Part shown: positions 48,829-60,818 of the stretch, piece after piece
Layout of the letters: each line of letters begins with the position of its first letter
How positions within the stretch are numbered: the stretch's first letter is position 1
Assembly (NCBI GenBank): GCA_022578605.1
Contig: MU394074.1
Coordinates: forward strand, 434,001-498,000
Source: Camillea tinctor
Taxonomy: Eukaryota; Ascomycota; Sordariomycetes; Xylariales; Xylariaceae
Reading direction: 5' to 3'
Length of the DNA: 64,000 bases
Notes under the pieces: generated by a model
The model's input: only the letters and a program-made list of their open reading frames with translations
What the model was told of the DNA's origin: nothing
The model's database searches: none
Program-made: the position numbers and the translations under genes

Positions 48829-49003
48829 CAGTAAACTCTCTCTATAACGATACTCCACTTTTCAGAAAAATGTATCGTTATGAAGAGATATCGTTATGTG
48901 AAGTAGCGATTTATATGGGAAAAACCCCTGTACGTACGCGGCTTTGAAGCTTTTGTGGAGCAAATGTGGCCCGTGCACATATCGTTATGGGGAGGGTTTA
49001 CTG
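48829..49003. mobile_element. 175-bp pogo/Tc1-type MITE
   Basis: Terminal inverted repeats of 24 bp begin CAGTAAAC at both ends (48829-48852 and, inverted, 48980-49003). They are flanked by TA at 48827-48828 and 49004-49005, as expected for the TA target duplication of Tc1/mariner-pogo elements. The two ends differ at three positions, all T on the left versus C on the right. The 10-mer TATCGTTATG occurs three times in direct orientation (48873, 48889, 48980), and its complement is in the left end. There is no coding capacity, so it must be non-autonomous. Confidence 0.8.
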
Positions 49004-49005
49004 TA

Positions 49006-50795
49006 ATACCTATTTCTATTTGTATGGGCCTAACTTTTAGTACACTTTTATTTCCGTTCGGCTGATAATTAGGTATTCCCTAAAGCGATTCAATTCTTTT
49101 ATAAAGTTACCTACCTAGGTAGGTGTCTTAACTCCTCACTCCTTACTATACACTACTTATCAAATAGAAGAGAGAAGGTAAGAAAGAAAGAAAAAGAACT
49201 TTACTAAATCAAGTAGGTGTACTATTTTTTTTCTTTTTTTCTTTTTTTCTTTCTTTCTTTATCTTTTCCTTTAACCCCCCCCCTTGTTCTTGTGCATTTT
49301 GATCGTCTTTCTTATTAAGTAACTCTACGTAACAAATCATCAAAAGCATCAACTTATAAAAACTACTTACAACTGAATAAAATAAAATAAAATAAACTAC
49401 AAGGGCTTCATCGGCTATCGGTGCCGGTCGGCTGTGGAGTTAAACTCAAGAAGAGTATCAACACCAGGAGTACTCCGTCCCTTATCCGCTCATAACGAAT
49501 ATCCATTCCTACTTAAGAATGCCCCCATCCTCCTGATCTCACCTGCCAAGAATATCTTCGGATCAGCGTATGCCTTACCTCCTATCAAGCTAACATAATC
49601 TACATACATCTAAATCTCCGAGTGAATTGATACTTGAAATGTTTCTTAACATTGGATCTTGTCTCCACACGTAGCAGCGACACCAAGACAAAAAAGAAAC
49701 AACCAAGAAAATACCAAGGACAGCAGCACCAACACCAATACCAACACCGAAACTATCATCACCACCATTATCATCATCATTATCAGCGATAACTACACAT
49801 TAAAAAAGAAAACAAAAAAAAGAAAGAGAAAGAAAAAATACCTGGGCCAAGCCAGACCAGTCCCGGTTACCAATATCTCTCCATGTACCGTGTGTATGAG
49901 TGTGAATGAGGGTGTGTGTGCGCAGATTAAATATGTGTGTATTGTTGTTGTTCAGTCTCTTACTAAACTGCGAAAAGCCTCGTGTGTATCTATATAACCC
50001 TCTCCGTTTGATAATCCACATCTGCGCGATCACGTCCCAACGAGGCATATAATATTCCTTCCATTACATGGAAGCCTCTTTTTCTTTTCCCTCAACGGTA
50101 AGGCTATATTTCCCTTCAGATATTTCATATTTCTGTCCGGGAACCATTTCGCTAGCGACTGTCGATGATGTTCTTCAGTCCAAACACACTCGGTCAGTTA
50201 TGTTATGGGTCATCCATCACAGCAAGGTCCAAAACCTCAAAGGGAAACACTCCTCCTATTCCTCCTTTCAGTTTCGGATAGCATCACTGGTTGGCTTGAT
50301 TTGAGCCGAGGCCAGCCATGCTATGCCGTGTTGTGAAAATAAGATCATGGGAGGGGAGAAGGGGATTTCGTGGGTTCGTGGTATCAAGCCTCCGAGCCGC
50401 CTTTCTTTTTTTTTCCTGTTGTATCGGGCTCCCCCGTGATGAGCGACGGACACATGAATCCATGGATCAAGTCGAGAATCATCATGATCAATTTGTGTCT
50501 CCTTTATTTCTCAAACATGCGTTTTCGTCTCGACGACCAGAGCTGCCGAGCGTCCCAACTAAGGACAGCGTCAGCTCAGGTCATCCCAAAAGAGAGAGAA
50601 AGAGAGAGCAAAAACCAGAGCGGTACCTCGGAGATCCCAAACGCCAACTCTCGTGTTCTTCCGTAAAAAAAAATATCACCTTGTCGTGTCTTCGGTTATT
50701 ATGAAATGTGTGTGACAGCATCGAGCGGTCAGCGCTCAGTGCCATGCCCTCAGGCCAAACCGTTTGCCGCCATCCGCACCATGACTCGCTCGAGC
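49006..50795. other. Spacer, no gene seen
   Basis: Holds a T-rich tract (about 49227-49265), (AAAAT)4 at about 49377-49395, an A-rich run near 49800-49840 and a palindromic ACCTACCTAGGTAGGT at about 49108-49123. ORFs are short. Confidence 0.5.
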
Positions 50796-51452
50796 TTATT
50801 TCCAAGGAGCCTGGGAGATGCAGTTGACCATCCCATTCAAAGCGCTATCGCCCTCGTCCACCGTGATGAGATTGGCGTTTTGCAGTTCCGTCAACACGTC
50901 TCCCACCCAGCTCTGGCATGTCCAGTCGGGCTCGACGTTGTCTACACGTGTTCGCACAATGGCGTCTCGGAGCCGTGTGTCGAATTCCGAATTTGTCGGT
51001 AGGCTTGAGACGGCCAGTCGTCGTAAGAAGCGAGGCCTGGACCGCGGTGGCGGCTTGTTCCAGACCTCCTTCACCTTGAAGCTCGGATGCTGACCCTGGA
51101 TCTGGATCGTGAGGTTTGTACTCTCGTTCTCGTTGAAGACGATGCACAACTCGGTGATTCGAGCACTTTGGATGTCGCGGGGCTGCCCCGAGAAGATCAA
51201 GATCCACAGCGTTTGCGAGTACTCCTTTTCATTCGCGGCAGCTCGACCGTCTGAAAGCTGAGTGGACCGGATGTCGCTATCTCCATCGCCGATGCCTCTG
51301 CCGCCGTTCATATCCCCTCGGCCCCCCGTGCTCGGAGCGATCCCCATTTGACCATGGATTTCTGCGTAGGCTATGGCGTCAGCTGCGCATTTACTGGCCA
51401 AGATCTCCGTAGAGATGGTCTTCCTCAATCTTGGATGGCCGGCAAGTCCCAT
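50796..51452 (-). CDS. Uncharacterised fungal protein
   Basis: A 218-codon frame starts MGLAGHPRLRKTISTEILAS. The first 70 residues are weakly ordered and Gly/Asp-rich, and the true start or an upstream intron there is uncertain (a possible acceptor CCATAG lies before AYAEIHGQMG). The rest has the look of a folded domain: YSQTLWILIFSGQPRDIQSA, CIVFNENESTNLTIQIQGQH, SFKVKEVWNKPPPRSRPRFL, then DNVEPDWTCQSWVGDVLTEL near the C-terminus. An aromatic WxCQxWVxDxL segment after a beta-rich region occurs in several families of unannotated fungal proteins, but I could not name one. It is isolated in a gene-poor stretch; the nearest called gene is more than 5 kb away on its 5' side. Confidence 0.5.
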   Translation of the reverse strand: MGLAGHPRLRKTISTEILASKCAADAIAYAEIHGQMGIAPSTGGRGDMNGGRGIGDGDSDIRSTQLSDGRAAANEKEYSQTLWILIFSGQPRDIQSARITELCIVFNENESTNLTIQIQGQHPSFKVKEVWNKPPPRSRPRFLRRLAVSSLPTNSEFDTRLRDAIVRTRVDNVEPDWTCQSWVGDVLTELQNANLITVDEGDSALNGMVNCISQAPWK

Positions 51453-54400
51453 TTTGCAGACTCAATAAGGTCGAGCACTTTTATCTCCCCCCTCTCTCTG
51501 CCATTTACCAGGCTCCGTTATGCAACAAAGGTCAACAAGGCACATACCTTTGTTCTCAAGTCCTCGGATTGTTAAAAAAGATGGTGGGGTCTTGTTCTTT
51601 GTTCTGGTTAAATCTTGACGGATTCCTAAAGAATGGAGCAGGCCTAGCACACATATGTATGTATATGTGTGGGCGCGAACGTCCGAACGAACCCGGCCAG
51701 TTTACCCTGGACAAAGTAGCAGGTTGGGGCGACTAACAAGTAACTCTCCCACACCCCCCCCCCCCCTAACACACACAACATACAACACACACTCACACTC
51801 ACACATATACGCCCAGGACCGACCTCGCAATCCCCGAGGGCAAAAGAAGAATCACACCATAGGTACATCAGATATTCTTCGATCTGCAAGGCCTCTCCCA
51901 TAATCAGGACCTCATGCATGGCCAATATTCTTTTTTGTTTTTCTTACTCTGCGCCTAGTGCCTCTAAAATCCACAAAACCAGTAATTTGCAGACTGCACA
52001 CTGCGCAAAGGTCTACCGGTAGCCTTCCCAGAAGAAACTAAAAGTGACATGGGGTTGACTATGGTTCGGTTGTCTCTTGTAGACAACTATGCATGGATGG
52101 GTCAGAACGGCTGCAGGATTATGCATACCTTCAACCCCACGGAGCGTTCTAGACCCGGGCAGCATTCTGGTGCACGATTGCCTATTTTGTAGGGGGGTAC
52201 AACGACAATCCTAGCTTAGACGACGAGCGGTACACGCTAGCTGGGTTCTGTATTTTTTCCCCTCGAGTGTGCTTCCTAGGATCTTTATTCTAGGGATGAT
52301 GAGGGCTCAAGTTAGTTACCTAGCTAGCTCATTAGCTTGGTAGGTATGGTAAAAGGTAGGTTAGGTAGGGTAGGGTAAAGTAGGTATACAACCCGATCTG
52401 ATATACCGAGCACGTTTAGCTAACTAAGGGTGGCATGTAGAAGTTAAAAAGATACCCTACTCTGGGGGCAACAGGCCTTCGTATGTATGTACATACACAT
52501 AACCTACACACATACCTACATACGAGGCCGTCCCAGCGCTTTATGTCTTTTATTTGCCTACCTCCTTTCTTTCTTTCTCTGTTTCTATCGCACACCACCC
52601 ACCTACTACCCTCTACCCCAGGTCCCATCTACATCAGGACCATCGGGTGTCAATTAACGATCACTTACAGAAGAGATATGCACTACTGCAACTGGCCGAT
52701 CGACCGCCGGCTGAACTCCTAATCTATACGACGGCCCTAGGAGGAGGTTTGGTCGGAGAATACTGCCACACCATATAACATGGTTCAGCTCAGAATTTTC
52801 CCGAGGGGGGGGGGGGGGGGTTCATGAGCATACTGTTTTGATTATTAAAATGCTGACAATGGTAGTCTCATCATTTATGATCTTGCCCAAATGGAACCCA
52901 AGCGCGACTACTAGTCTCACATGCTCGTTGCGTGAGGTCGTGAGTTGAGATTGGGTGGCTGACAATACGAGGACGCGGCTCCGGCTGTTTCGTTTCGTTT
53001 CGTTGAATCCTTCTCGAGGCATTTTTCTTTCCGGGGAGCATCTGCACCACATCGCCGTTTTTTCATGTTAAAGGAGGCTTTTTATATGTCTCTGGATTAG
53101 CTACACGACTATACATGATCTGGGTGGTTAGTTGCTTCGATAATTGGCATGGAAGAGCATCCGTGTGCAAGACCATCGGCGATCTTGCCATGCTTTTAGG
53201 TCCTAGACAAGATCAACACTGCCAAGAGATACATACATGGCTTGCAACCCTGGCCAGCTACGAGTCCGAGACCCTTGTTGTCTGTCCCTCGTGCTGGGGG
53301 AACATCGGCCTACGCGTATTGCAATTTGATCTGTCATTTATATGCTTCCTGCCTTGCCTTTGGGGCAGCATTTTAATACACAGGCCATGACCATTTATCT
53401 GCTAACTTCCTATAAAAGCATATGTATACCGACCTCTGAGCTTGATCACATCAAACGCCACAGATATAGATTATGATCAAGCCTGTCTTTGTAAATCTGA
53501 AGGCGAGCTATCATCGATCATTGATTAGCGTAGGGACTACTACGCAGCACCCCCTTCGTGCTAGATGACAGACGTCTCCTCTAGAATGGGGCCTAGTAGT
53601 AGTTAGAAGCATGTTGTCATGTTCTTATGACTGTTCCTCCAAACCAATCATGCTGCCGTAGGGTCAGACAATTCATCTTTGGGCCATAAGCAGGTCCTGT
53701 AACGGGTAGGCCCTACCGGGGTCCCCTCGAAGAATGAGACGAGTGTATGAGCGCTCGGTAAAGGGCTCCCGAGATCCAATACCTCAAAGCTCCCTATTAC
53801 TCCCGAGGGGAATCGATAGAACGGCTAGATCTAGCATCACCCTGGTTCAGTAGCCATTGCGTCGAACGTGTGACTAACACGTTGCTCCATTGGGAAACGT
53901 GCCCTCTCTTTGGTCTTGGTGCAGTAGATACATGGCCAATGGGTAGGTTAGTATATATCTTATGCTAGATACCGCAACCCAAGCCAGCCACATGTACATT
54001 TATATTGAAAGGCCAATCTATCAACGGCTATTACATAGGCAGGCTAGAGGGAAATGGGGGGGAGTGCAGTTTTTGCCTCAACAATCACAAGAGCCAGCAG
54101 TCCAAGGTAAGCTTCTTGAACCCCCAATACATCTTTAGTGGGACTTATAACCATGGCCGCCCATTAACCTACGCTTCGTCCGGAAGCAAGGGGTAGATTC
54201 GTCAACACATATGCTCGCACCCTGTGGCCCTTCCATACGAGGAGATCTGGGTTGGAGAGAAAAGGATCATGAGCCCCTTATAACTCCTTATCATCAGAGT
54301 AACGACAATATACGGCCAGCTGTCTGTCAAATAATGCAGAATCCATGTATATTTACACATTCGAATGTGCTTTTCCTTAGCCGATGTAAGCATATATTTT

Positions 54401-57009
54401 ACCACTGAACTCTGAGCCACAACTTGCGAGTACAGCTGGCTTCTACACCTAGACAGAGAATAAAAGGGGCAAGCTACTCAGGCATATATGAGACTTAACT
54501 GGTCGTTGACCTAACACCACATATAATTCACTAGAATGACACGAACATCAAACCACAGCTTAGATCCAAAATCTTGCTCTCTAGCGATATATTCACGCTC
54601 AGCCCATACCACATCACATATACATACCACACCACTTGTCCTCCTTTCCCCCCATTCGCTGCCAACCATAAACTTACTACCCAGGTTACCGTGGCTTCCA
54701 TATACGTATCAACAGAACAAAAAGCAAAAGAAAACAGAAAAAAAGCCTCACGGCTTGCATATAAGAGACACAAAAGGAAGGAAGGGAAACTCCAAAAACG
54801 GACTCCGAAAAGAAAAAAGCAAAAAAAAAAAAGGGAATCCAGACCCTTTGGATATATATACCTCAAGCGAAGAAACAGAAAGGTCACATCGCCAAAGCAA
54901 GCCACCGTGGAGATTTAATTCTCCATCCCTACGCGACGGGACAGAATCACAAAGCAGAGTGTAGGGGCTCGCTTTTTATTCCCCGAAGCAAGTCAGCTCG
55001 GTTGATTACTGAGCCTACCTGCTTGCCTCGATCTGAAAAAAACCCGCCGGAATCGGGCCGGGCTTTTCGGCGATTTTGTTATTTTTTTTTTTTCTATACG
55101 TCGACGTACGACGGGATCTTGAACCAAGATCAGGAGATTCACATCGCCTAGGCCGAGGGCCTTTTCACGTATCAGGGTATCCTTACTGGTTGCCTCACTC
55201 TCCTTTTTTTTTTCCGCTTTCCCCCCTTTTTTGGTTTCCTTCTTCAAGCCGGCTTGCAGCGTTGAGTAATCGACAGCATCGGCCCGCCCCCGGTGGTGAG
55301 CATAATGGCTGCCTTGTCGGACAGGCGGAGCACACTCCGCGTTCCTTCCCTGGAAGTGGGGACGACGGCCTATCCGTCTCGGCTCTTCTGCCCACGGGCT
55401 TAGACCATGTAGGTAAAGCAGCGCGGCTAGGGGCCAGCTGACTGGCCCTAGGGAGCAGCATTGCATATCGTCAAACGACCTGCCGGGAAGCTAACCCCCT
55501 CACAAAATTGCCCGAGTCGGTGTTCACAGAGGGCGCGGTCGGAGGAGTGAGGCTGGTGGGTATATAAGTAGAGCGAGAAGGGGAAGAGGAGAAGAGGGCT
55601 GATTACACATGTGCATATATTTCTTTTATTCCTTTTACCCTCCTCTTTCTCCCCGTCTCCCCTCCGCGTCCTTTCACCCTACCAAAACACAGAAAACATC
55701 TTAGAGATTTACAGGCTATAAACCCCCCGCTCGTGGCAGGTGGGGATAGGGGTCCAAGCCACGATCGGAGAAGCCGCCGTCCCTTTCTTATACAGACTAC
55801 CTCTCCCGCGACGGCACATACTAGCACTGACGCTTAGCTAGTAAGGGTGCTAGCTAGTGGAGTCGAGTCGATACGAGCCTAGGCTTTGCCGATGGGCAGA
55901 GAGAAAAACGTCATATCTTCTTCGTTCACTCTGGAGGCCTCAGGGCTGATTAGTGTTCTCCTGGGATAGGTATGAAGTTGAGGATCTAGAAGCAGTTTAT
56001 GGTTAGGATAATGGATGGCATCGATTGTGGATATTGGGTCGAGGATGAGGTCGTCGTGATGCTCAGAAAACGAAGTGAAACCATATAGGAAAGGGAATAG
56101 CGTTTTAGTTGGCGGTAGGCCTGAAGTATCCCAATGCGAGGAGGTAAGTACGGAGCCGTCTATAGGGGGATCTCGTCTGGCCGGCCGCCGCTCAAGACTC
56201 CCTACCTAAGGATGCATATAATTCCCCATTAATAGATAGTTAATTGACCTCTTAAAAAGCAAAAGTGAATCCACTCTACGAAGATACTATGTGACCAAGT
56301 TAATTCCATTATAAGGGAAAGGGGTGTGCTACAAATCTAGAAGTACACATCTAGTTGATCGCTATCATACCGCCAGTGTATCACAACCCCTTTATAATTC
56401 GACACCTCATGCTACAGAAATTCATCTGCAGAGAGCGGTGGAGAAACTATAAAACTAGCAAAACAGCCGCGTTAACCTTAACATTAACTCTCCTCTATCA
56501 CTTCTTGTGGCTCCCCGTACGCCGGCCAATGGGCTTGTTATTATCTCTTCGGGTCGTTATAGTGTCGGTATGTAGTAACTGGCTTCTCTGCACGGGTGAC
56601 TTGAAGATTCATCCTCTTCGAAAGATCGTGCTTGATACGGTTAGAGATATCGGTAGATCAAAGAACGGTGAGTCATGTGTGCTCCAGCAACGATGAGGAG
56701 GTAGGTTATAACATGTTGTCGGTATATGTATGGTATGAGCGGAATATATGCTAGATGTGGATCAAGTGTACATTATTTGTTACAGAGAGAAAAGGTAGTG
56801 TGGGCTTCGTCTCGTGTGATAGCATATCCTTCTATGGATATCCTGATATTCTGTCGTGGGTATGTAAAAGGATTCCTTCATTGGAAGTGGAGCCCAGAAG
56901 CCGCAGTACCTAGTTTGATCTCAGGCCGATGTCTTACTACTAGGGAGATCAATGAACCATTAATTCGATGAAGAGGAAATCCCCTTCTCATGAGACAATC
57001 TCTACAGTC
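51453..57009. other. 5.5-kb gene-poor stretch
   Basis: No gene is supported. Visible items: C13 at 51754-51766 followed by CA-rich sequence to about 51805; a TAGGTAGGT-type repeat field at 52310-52390; (TACA)-like repeats near 52483-52530; G16 at 52805-52820; an A-rich tract near 54710-54840; and a TATATAAG element at about 55561. A minus-strand frame at 54993-55466 is open for 157 codons, but its translation shows no domain and is Lys/Arg-biased. Confidence 0.45.
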
Positions 57010-58440
57010 CTAGAGATCCTCCTTCGCGAGCATGTCGGCGATATCAAGGTATAAAGCGATAGCGTTGAACCTACACCAGACCCGCAAGTTAGCCAGCACA
57101 TCTATAGAGGACGAGCAGGAAATACACAAAGGGAGAAAGGCAACAAGGAAACAATAGGCTTACTTGGGTCCGTGGCCAGTAAAGCTCGAAAATATCCACT
57201 TCGCCCGGTTCGTCCAGTTGATGAGATCGAGGTGGCTCACGTCGACGAGCGTGCCCTTGTATGAACCCCACATCGAACTCTCGACGCTGACGAGGCCATC
57301 GTTGGGTCCCTCAGTATGGGTGATCACGCGGTGAGATTGGCGGAAGGGATTCAGGAAGGCTGGGGTGTCCATCATGGCTCCGTAAGAGAAGTCTGTATGT
57401 GAGGTTAACGTTTCTCTGTACTCTTTTCTAGCCTGAAAGCAGCGGGTATCTGATAACTGCTCCTGCAGTCTGGTCTACTTAGTGATAAGGGGTATGTGGA
57501 GTATGAGAATCACTTGACCTGAAGTTACATACTGTAAATAGCATCGTTAGTAAGGAACACAAAAGGGGAAAGGGGAAGAAGTCAAGAGGAGTCTAATTCC
57601 AGTACTTACCAGCGAACATTCGGGTCATCCGGCACTTCCGGGTTGAAAGTCTCAGTCATGTACTTGCGCGTGAGCTGCTTGAAAGCGCCCGTGTCGATGC
57701 CGACGCCCTCGACGAACTTGTACACCGTGGGCACGTTATCCGCGCCAATCTCGTCGAACAGGAAGTCCGCGAACGAGGACCCCCTGTGCGGCGAGGCGAT
57801 CGTGACCAGAGACCTGACGTGCACGTTCCAGGGCCGCAAGAACGAGATCATGTACCGCGCGTCAAGCCCGCCCATGCTGTGCGCCACGATGTTGACCTCC
57901 CTGCCCTCAGCCGCGATGAGGATGTCCTCCGCGAGCTTCGCGGCCCGCTCCTCAATGGTGCCAGACGGCGGGACGGCGGGACGGATGACCTCGACGCCAT
58001 TCGCGGCCAGCGCGTCGCTGATCCCCCGCCAATAGTGGATGGCTGGGAGCCAGCCGCCGGCGACCTGGAGCTCGGCAAACCCCAGCAGGCCGTGGGCTAA
58101 GACGATTGGGTGCTTGGGCGTAGCTACGGCGTGTGTTAATAATAGTCAGTCCATGTGTCGCACGCCAGGGGGCAGGGGAGGGTAAAAGGGGGAAGCCTGG
58201 GAAGAGATGGTTGGTTGCCACACCGTAGTGCTCCCTGATCGAAGCATAGTCGTCGTGAATTTGTCTCCCCAGATCCCGTAACCTGGGATCGTCTTTGTTA
58301 TGGCCGGAATAGTGTCTTACATAGCTAAGCGGCTTTGGCGACGGTGAGCGGTCCCTGGGGGCGGAGTAGCAGCACTGGACGAGGCCGGGATGGGGTCTGC
58401 GGAAATAGCACGATGCTAAACATCTATATACCCGACCCAT
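57010..58440 (-). CDS. Tgl2-like triacylglycerol lipase, one splice site damaged?
   Basis: Exons 58224-58440, 57610-58123, 57164-57392 and 57010-57070 together read as a mitochondrial-type triacylglycerol lipase of the yeast Tgl2 group. Landmarks are a basic N-terminus (MGRVYRCLASCYFRR), PIVLAHGLLGF with the oxyanion-hole region, NIVAHSMGGLDARY with the nucleophile Ser near 155, TEGPNDGLVSVESS with the likely Asp, DVSHLDLINW with the likely His, and the end FNAIALYLDIADMLAKEDL. Joins 1-2 (GTGTGG/CGTAG) and 3-4 (GTAAGC/TGTAG) are in frame. Join 2-3 is not: exon 2 ends CGCTG before GTAAGT and exon 3 starts ACTTC, which creates TGA. Without one G the join would read RYFSYGA, as expected in the family. 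Either the donor is non-canonical, or one base was inserted and the gene is recently broken or mis-sequenced. Confidence 0.75.
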
Positions 58441-60818
58441 CACCGTACAAAGACAAAGAAAAAAAAGTAAAGCTCTGTCTTATGAGTGATGGTTGAAGGC
58501 GTATGTCATATTATTTTACCCAATAGGGTAACAACACAATATTGATTAGGGGGTAGGGTAATATCGTGATGTTGTGATATTAGGTATTGTTGGTCTCATG
58601 GAGTTGTTTGTGGTTACCCGAAGGAACATACACTGGGTCTAAATCGATCACCCAGATCTACATCGCGTACGCTAAGCTCCATCTGTTTCTAGTGTCAGTA
58701 GTACATATATTATAAGATGTAGCCTAGTAACGTTCTATGTGAATAGTGTTACTTGGTCACAATCCGTAAGCATTAATATTACCACCTTAATGCATATAGT
58801 TAAGTGAGCTGGCATATGTTGACACTCTTCGATTATCTTCACATGCTTCAACTGCAACAAGTTATAGTAAACGGGGGGAATGATTTATCCTTTACTTTTT
58901 AGTCCTCTTCTCGTTTACTCCCTGTTTCTACAATTCATGCTCTTTATAGAACTTCCAAAATAGGTTGGCTGTAAAGGCTAGGATGAGAAGGTTTTTCCAT
59001 ATTGAAGTGATAATGAACCGCTGATCTTGTCTCATTACATTATACTAGCCCACGTACTTCAGGGTCCATTATATAGCCCCTCTGCCTTAAGCTGGAAGGT
59101 TATCTGGGCTCCTGGGTTCGAGCGACGCCCTAAGCAGCGGGTAATGTGGTGGGCCGAGTTCCCCGGTGAGAGATTCACAGGGGGGAGGGGGATAGGGTAT
59201 GTACAAGAGGGGCACCGCTCTCCCTATACCCCATGTTCAACTAGGTAATACCACCTAGCTGCCTAGTGAGAGATAGCGGTCGCATTCGAATAGCCGCGAG
59301 CGGAAGGATTTTTACGATCTTCTGGCTGCGGCATAAACACGATAGGGAGGTTGACCATTGCCGCGGTGGAAAATCTACAATCCTTCGAAATTTTTTTTTA
59401 CACTTCAACTCTATTGTTTCTTCGTACGAATGTGATCGATCTCTTTGGCCCACATTTCTATGGCGTCGTATTTGCTCGTACCATGGCTGAGAGTCGCGCG
59501 GTTCCGTCGAGCCTGCGAGTCGAAAGATTAGGTATCTGTCTATTGTCACTAAACCCTCAATCATCGGCCGGAACACACAGGGCCAGCTTGTCACTTCGCT
59601 TATGGCCCCATGGCCACCATGCTGGTTACAGAGACTATGACATGTGAGTTTTGACTAATCTCGTGCTTGGTAGGTAGGTGAGTAGTCATTGTTGATCGTG
59701 ATCGTGTGTTTACCTTACCTACCTACCCAGTTACCTATGTTTGACCAGAGGGTCGGCCATCGTCCCCCAGACTATCCCCACCTCCTCGTTTGTGCTACAG
59801 CTGACATCTAATCTACGCTTGCTCGGCATCCAGCGCCACTGTCACTTACACATCGGGCGTCGATCTGAGCGTCGATCTGGAATGCCCGACATTTTATACT
59901 AGAAGACGTTTAAACGGTGGTGGTTGTTTCCCGCGACGGGGGGCGGAGGACAACCATCTCGGCCTATTCCACCAAAGCCACGACCGTGAAGGACCAAAGT
60001 CTCATGGGTAATGGCTACCGCGGTCATGCAGTGTGGCAGCAAGGTTCGATCCATGCGAGCCATAGAGGTGATGCTTTAAGCGCCCTGGCTATATATGTCC
60101 TACTGTGATTGGCCGCCGTTGACAAGGTGTCATCCGTTGTCCCAGAGCCTTGGGTCGGCCCCCAACTTCCTTGTCTTCTTTCAGATTTTGCCGTAAGAAG
60201 TCTATCGTCGAAATATTAGACGCGGTGAAGGGGGGTGTGGAGGGAAGGTCAGCGGGAGAAGAGTAACTGCTTGAGTCCTATGATGAACACAAATTTCAAC
60301 AATATCACTAATCTTAAAGACTGGGTATGTAGAGGAGGGTAGGAATAGGCTGATAAGCCTGTAGGACCCCTAGAGCGGTGCTCGAAGAAGAGATCGTGGT
60401 TGGTGTGTCTATCCTCCTCATACAGTTAATCGTTACTTAATCAAATCCTGGACCTGTAGGGGGAATACCAACATGCGTAACACGGCATCTATACCCTACC
60501 TTTTCCCTACAGGGGTTCCTAGTATACTCTCCTCCATTCACCTTCGCTTCAATAGGAGACAGACTCGGGAAGTCCTAGATAGTAGTGTCGGACCGGTGTC
60601 CAGCAAGCACAGCCGACATCTTCTCCCCTCATCTATGAAGCGCCCTACGAGTATGGCTCACCAAACTGCCGGGTCACAATGCTTTTCTTCGCCCACCTGC
60701 GGCATAACTACAAAACTCGAGCCTCCCATCACCAGGCTTGGCTCTTATTTTCTTTTCCTTGCCCTGAATCTTGTCATAAGATTGATGTGAGATACCTAAG
60801 AGATGATAATTAGACGAC
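58441..60818. other. Spacer between divergent lipase and RTA1-like genes
   Basis: No gene is supported. Several ORFs of 60-117 codons at 59241-59650 overlap on both strands, but none has recognisable content. A TACCTACCTACCC repeat lies near 59715-59735. Confidence 0.5.

Noticed and set aside
51754..51805. C-run followed by CA repeats as a possible telomere-like or element end
   Set aside because: Composition is a simple homopolymer plus dinucleotide repeat; no TTAGGG units or inverted partner.
54993..55466. Minus-strand ORF of 157 codons
   Set aside because: Translation is Lys/Arg-biased without any domain, splice context or homologue I recognise. Probably open by chance next to A/T-rich runs.
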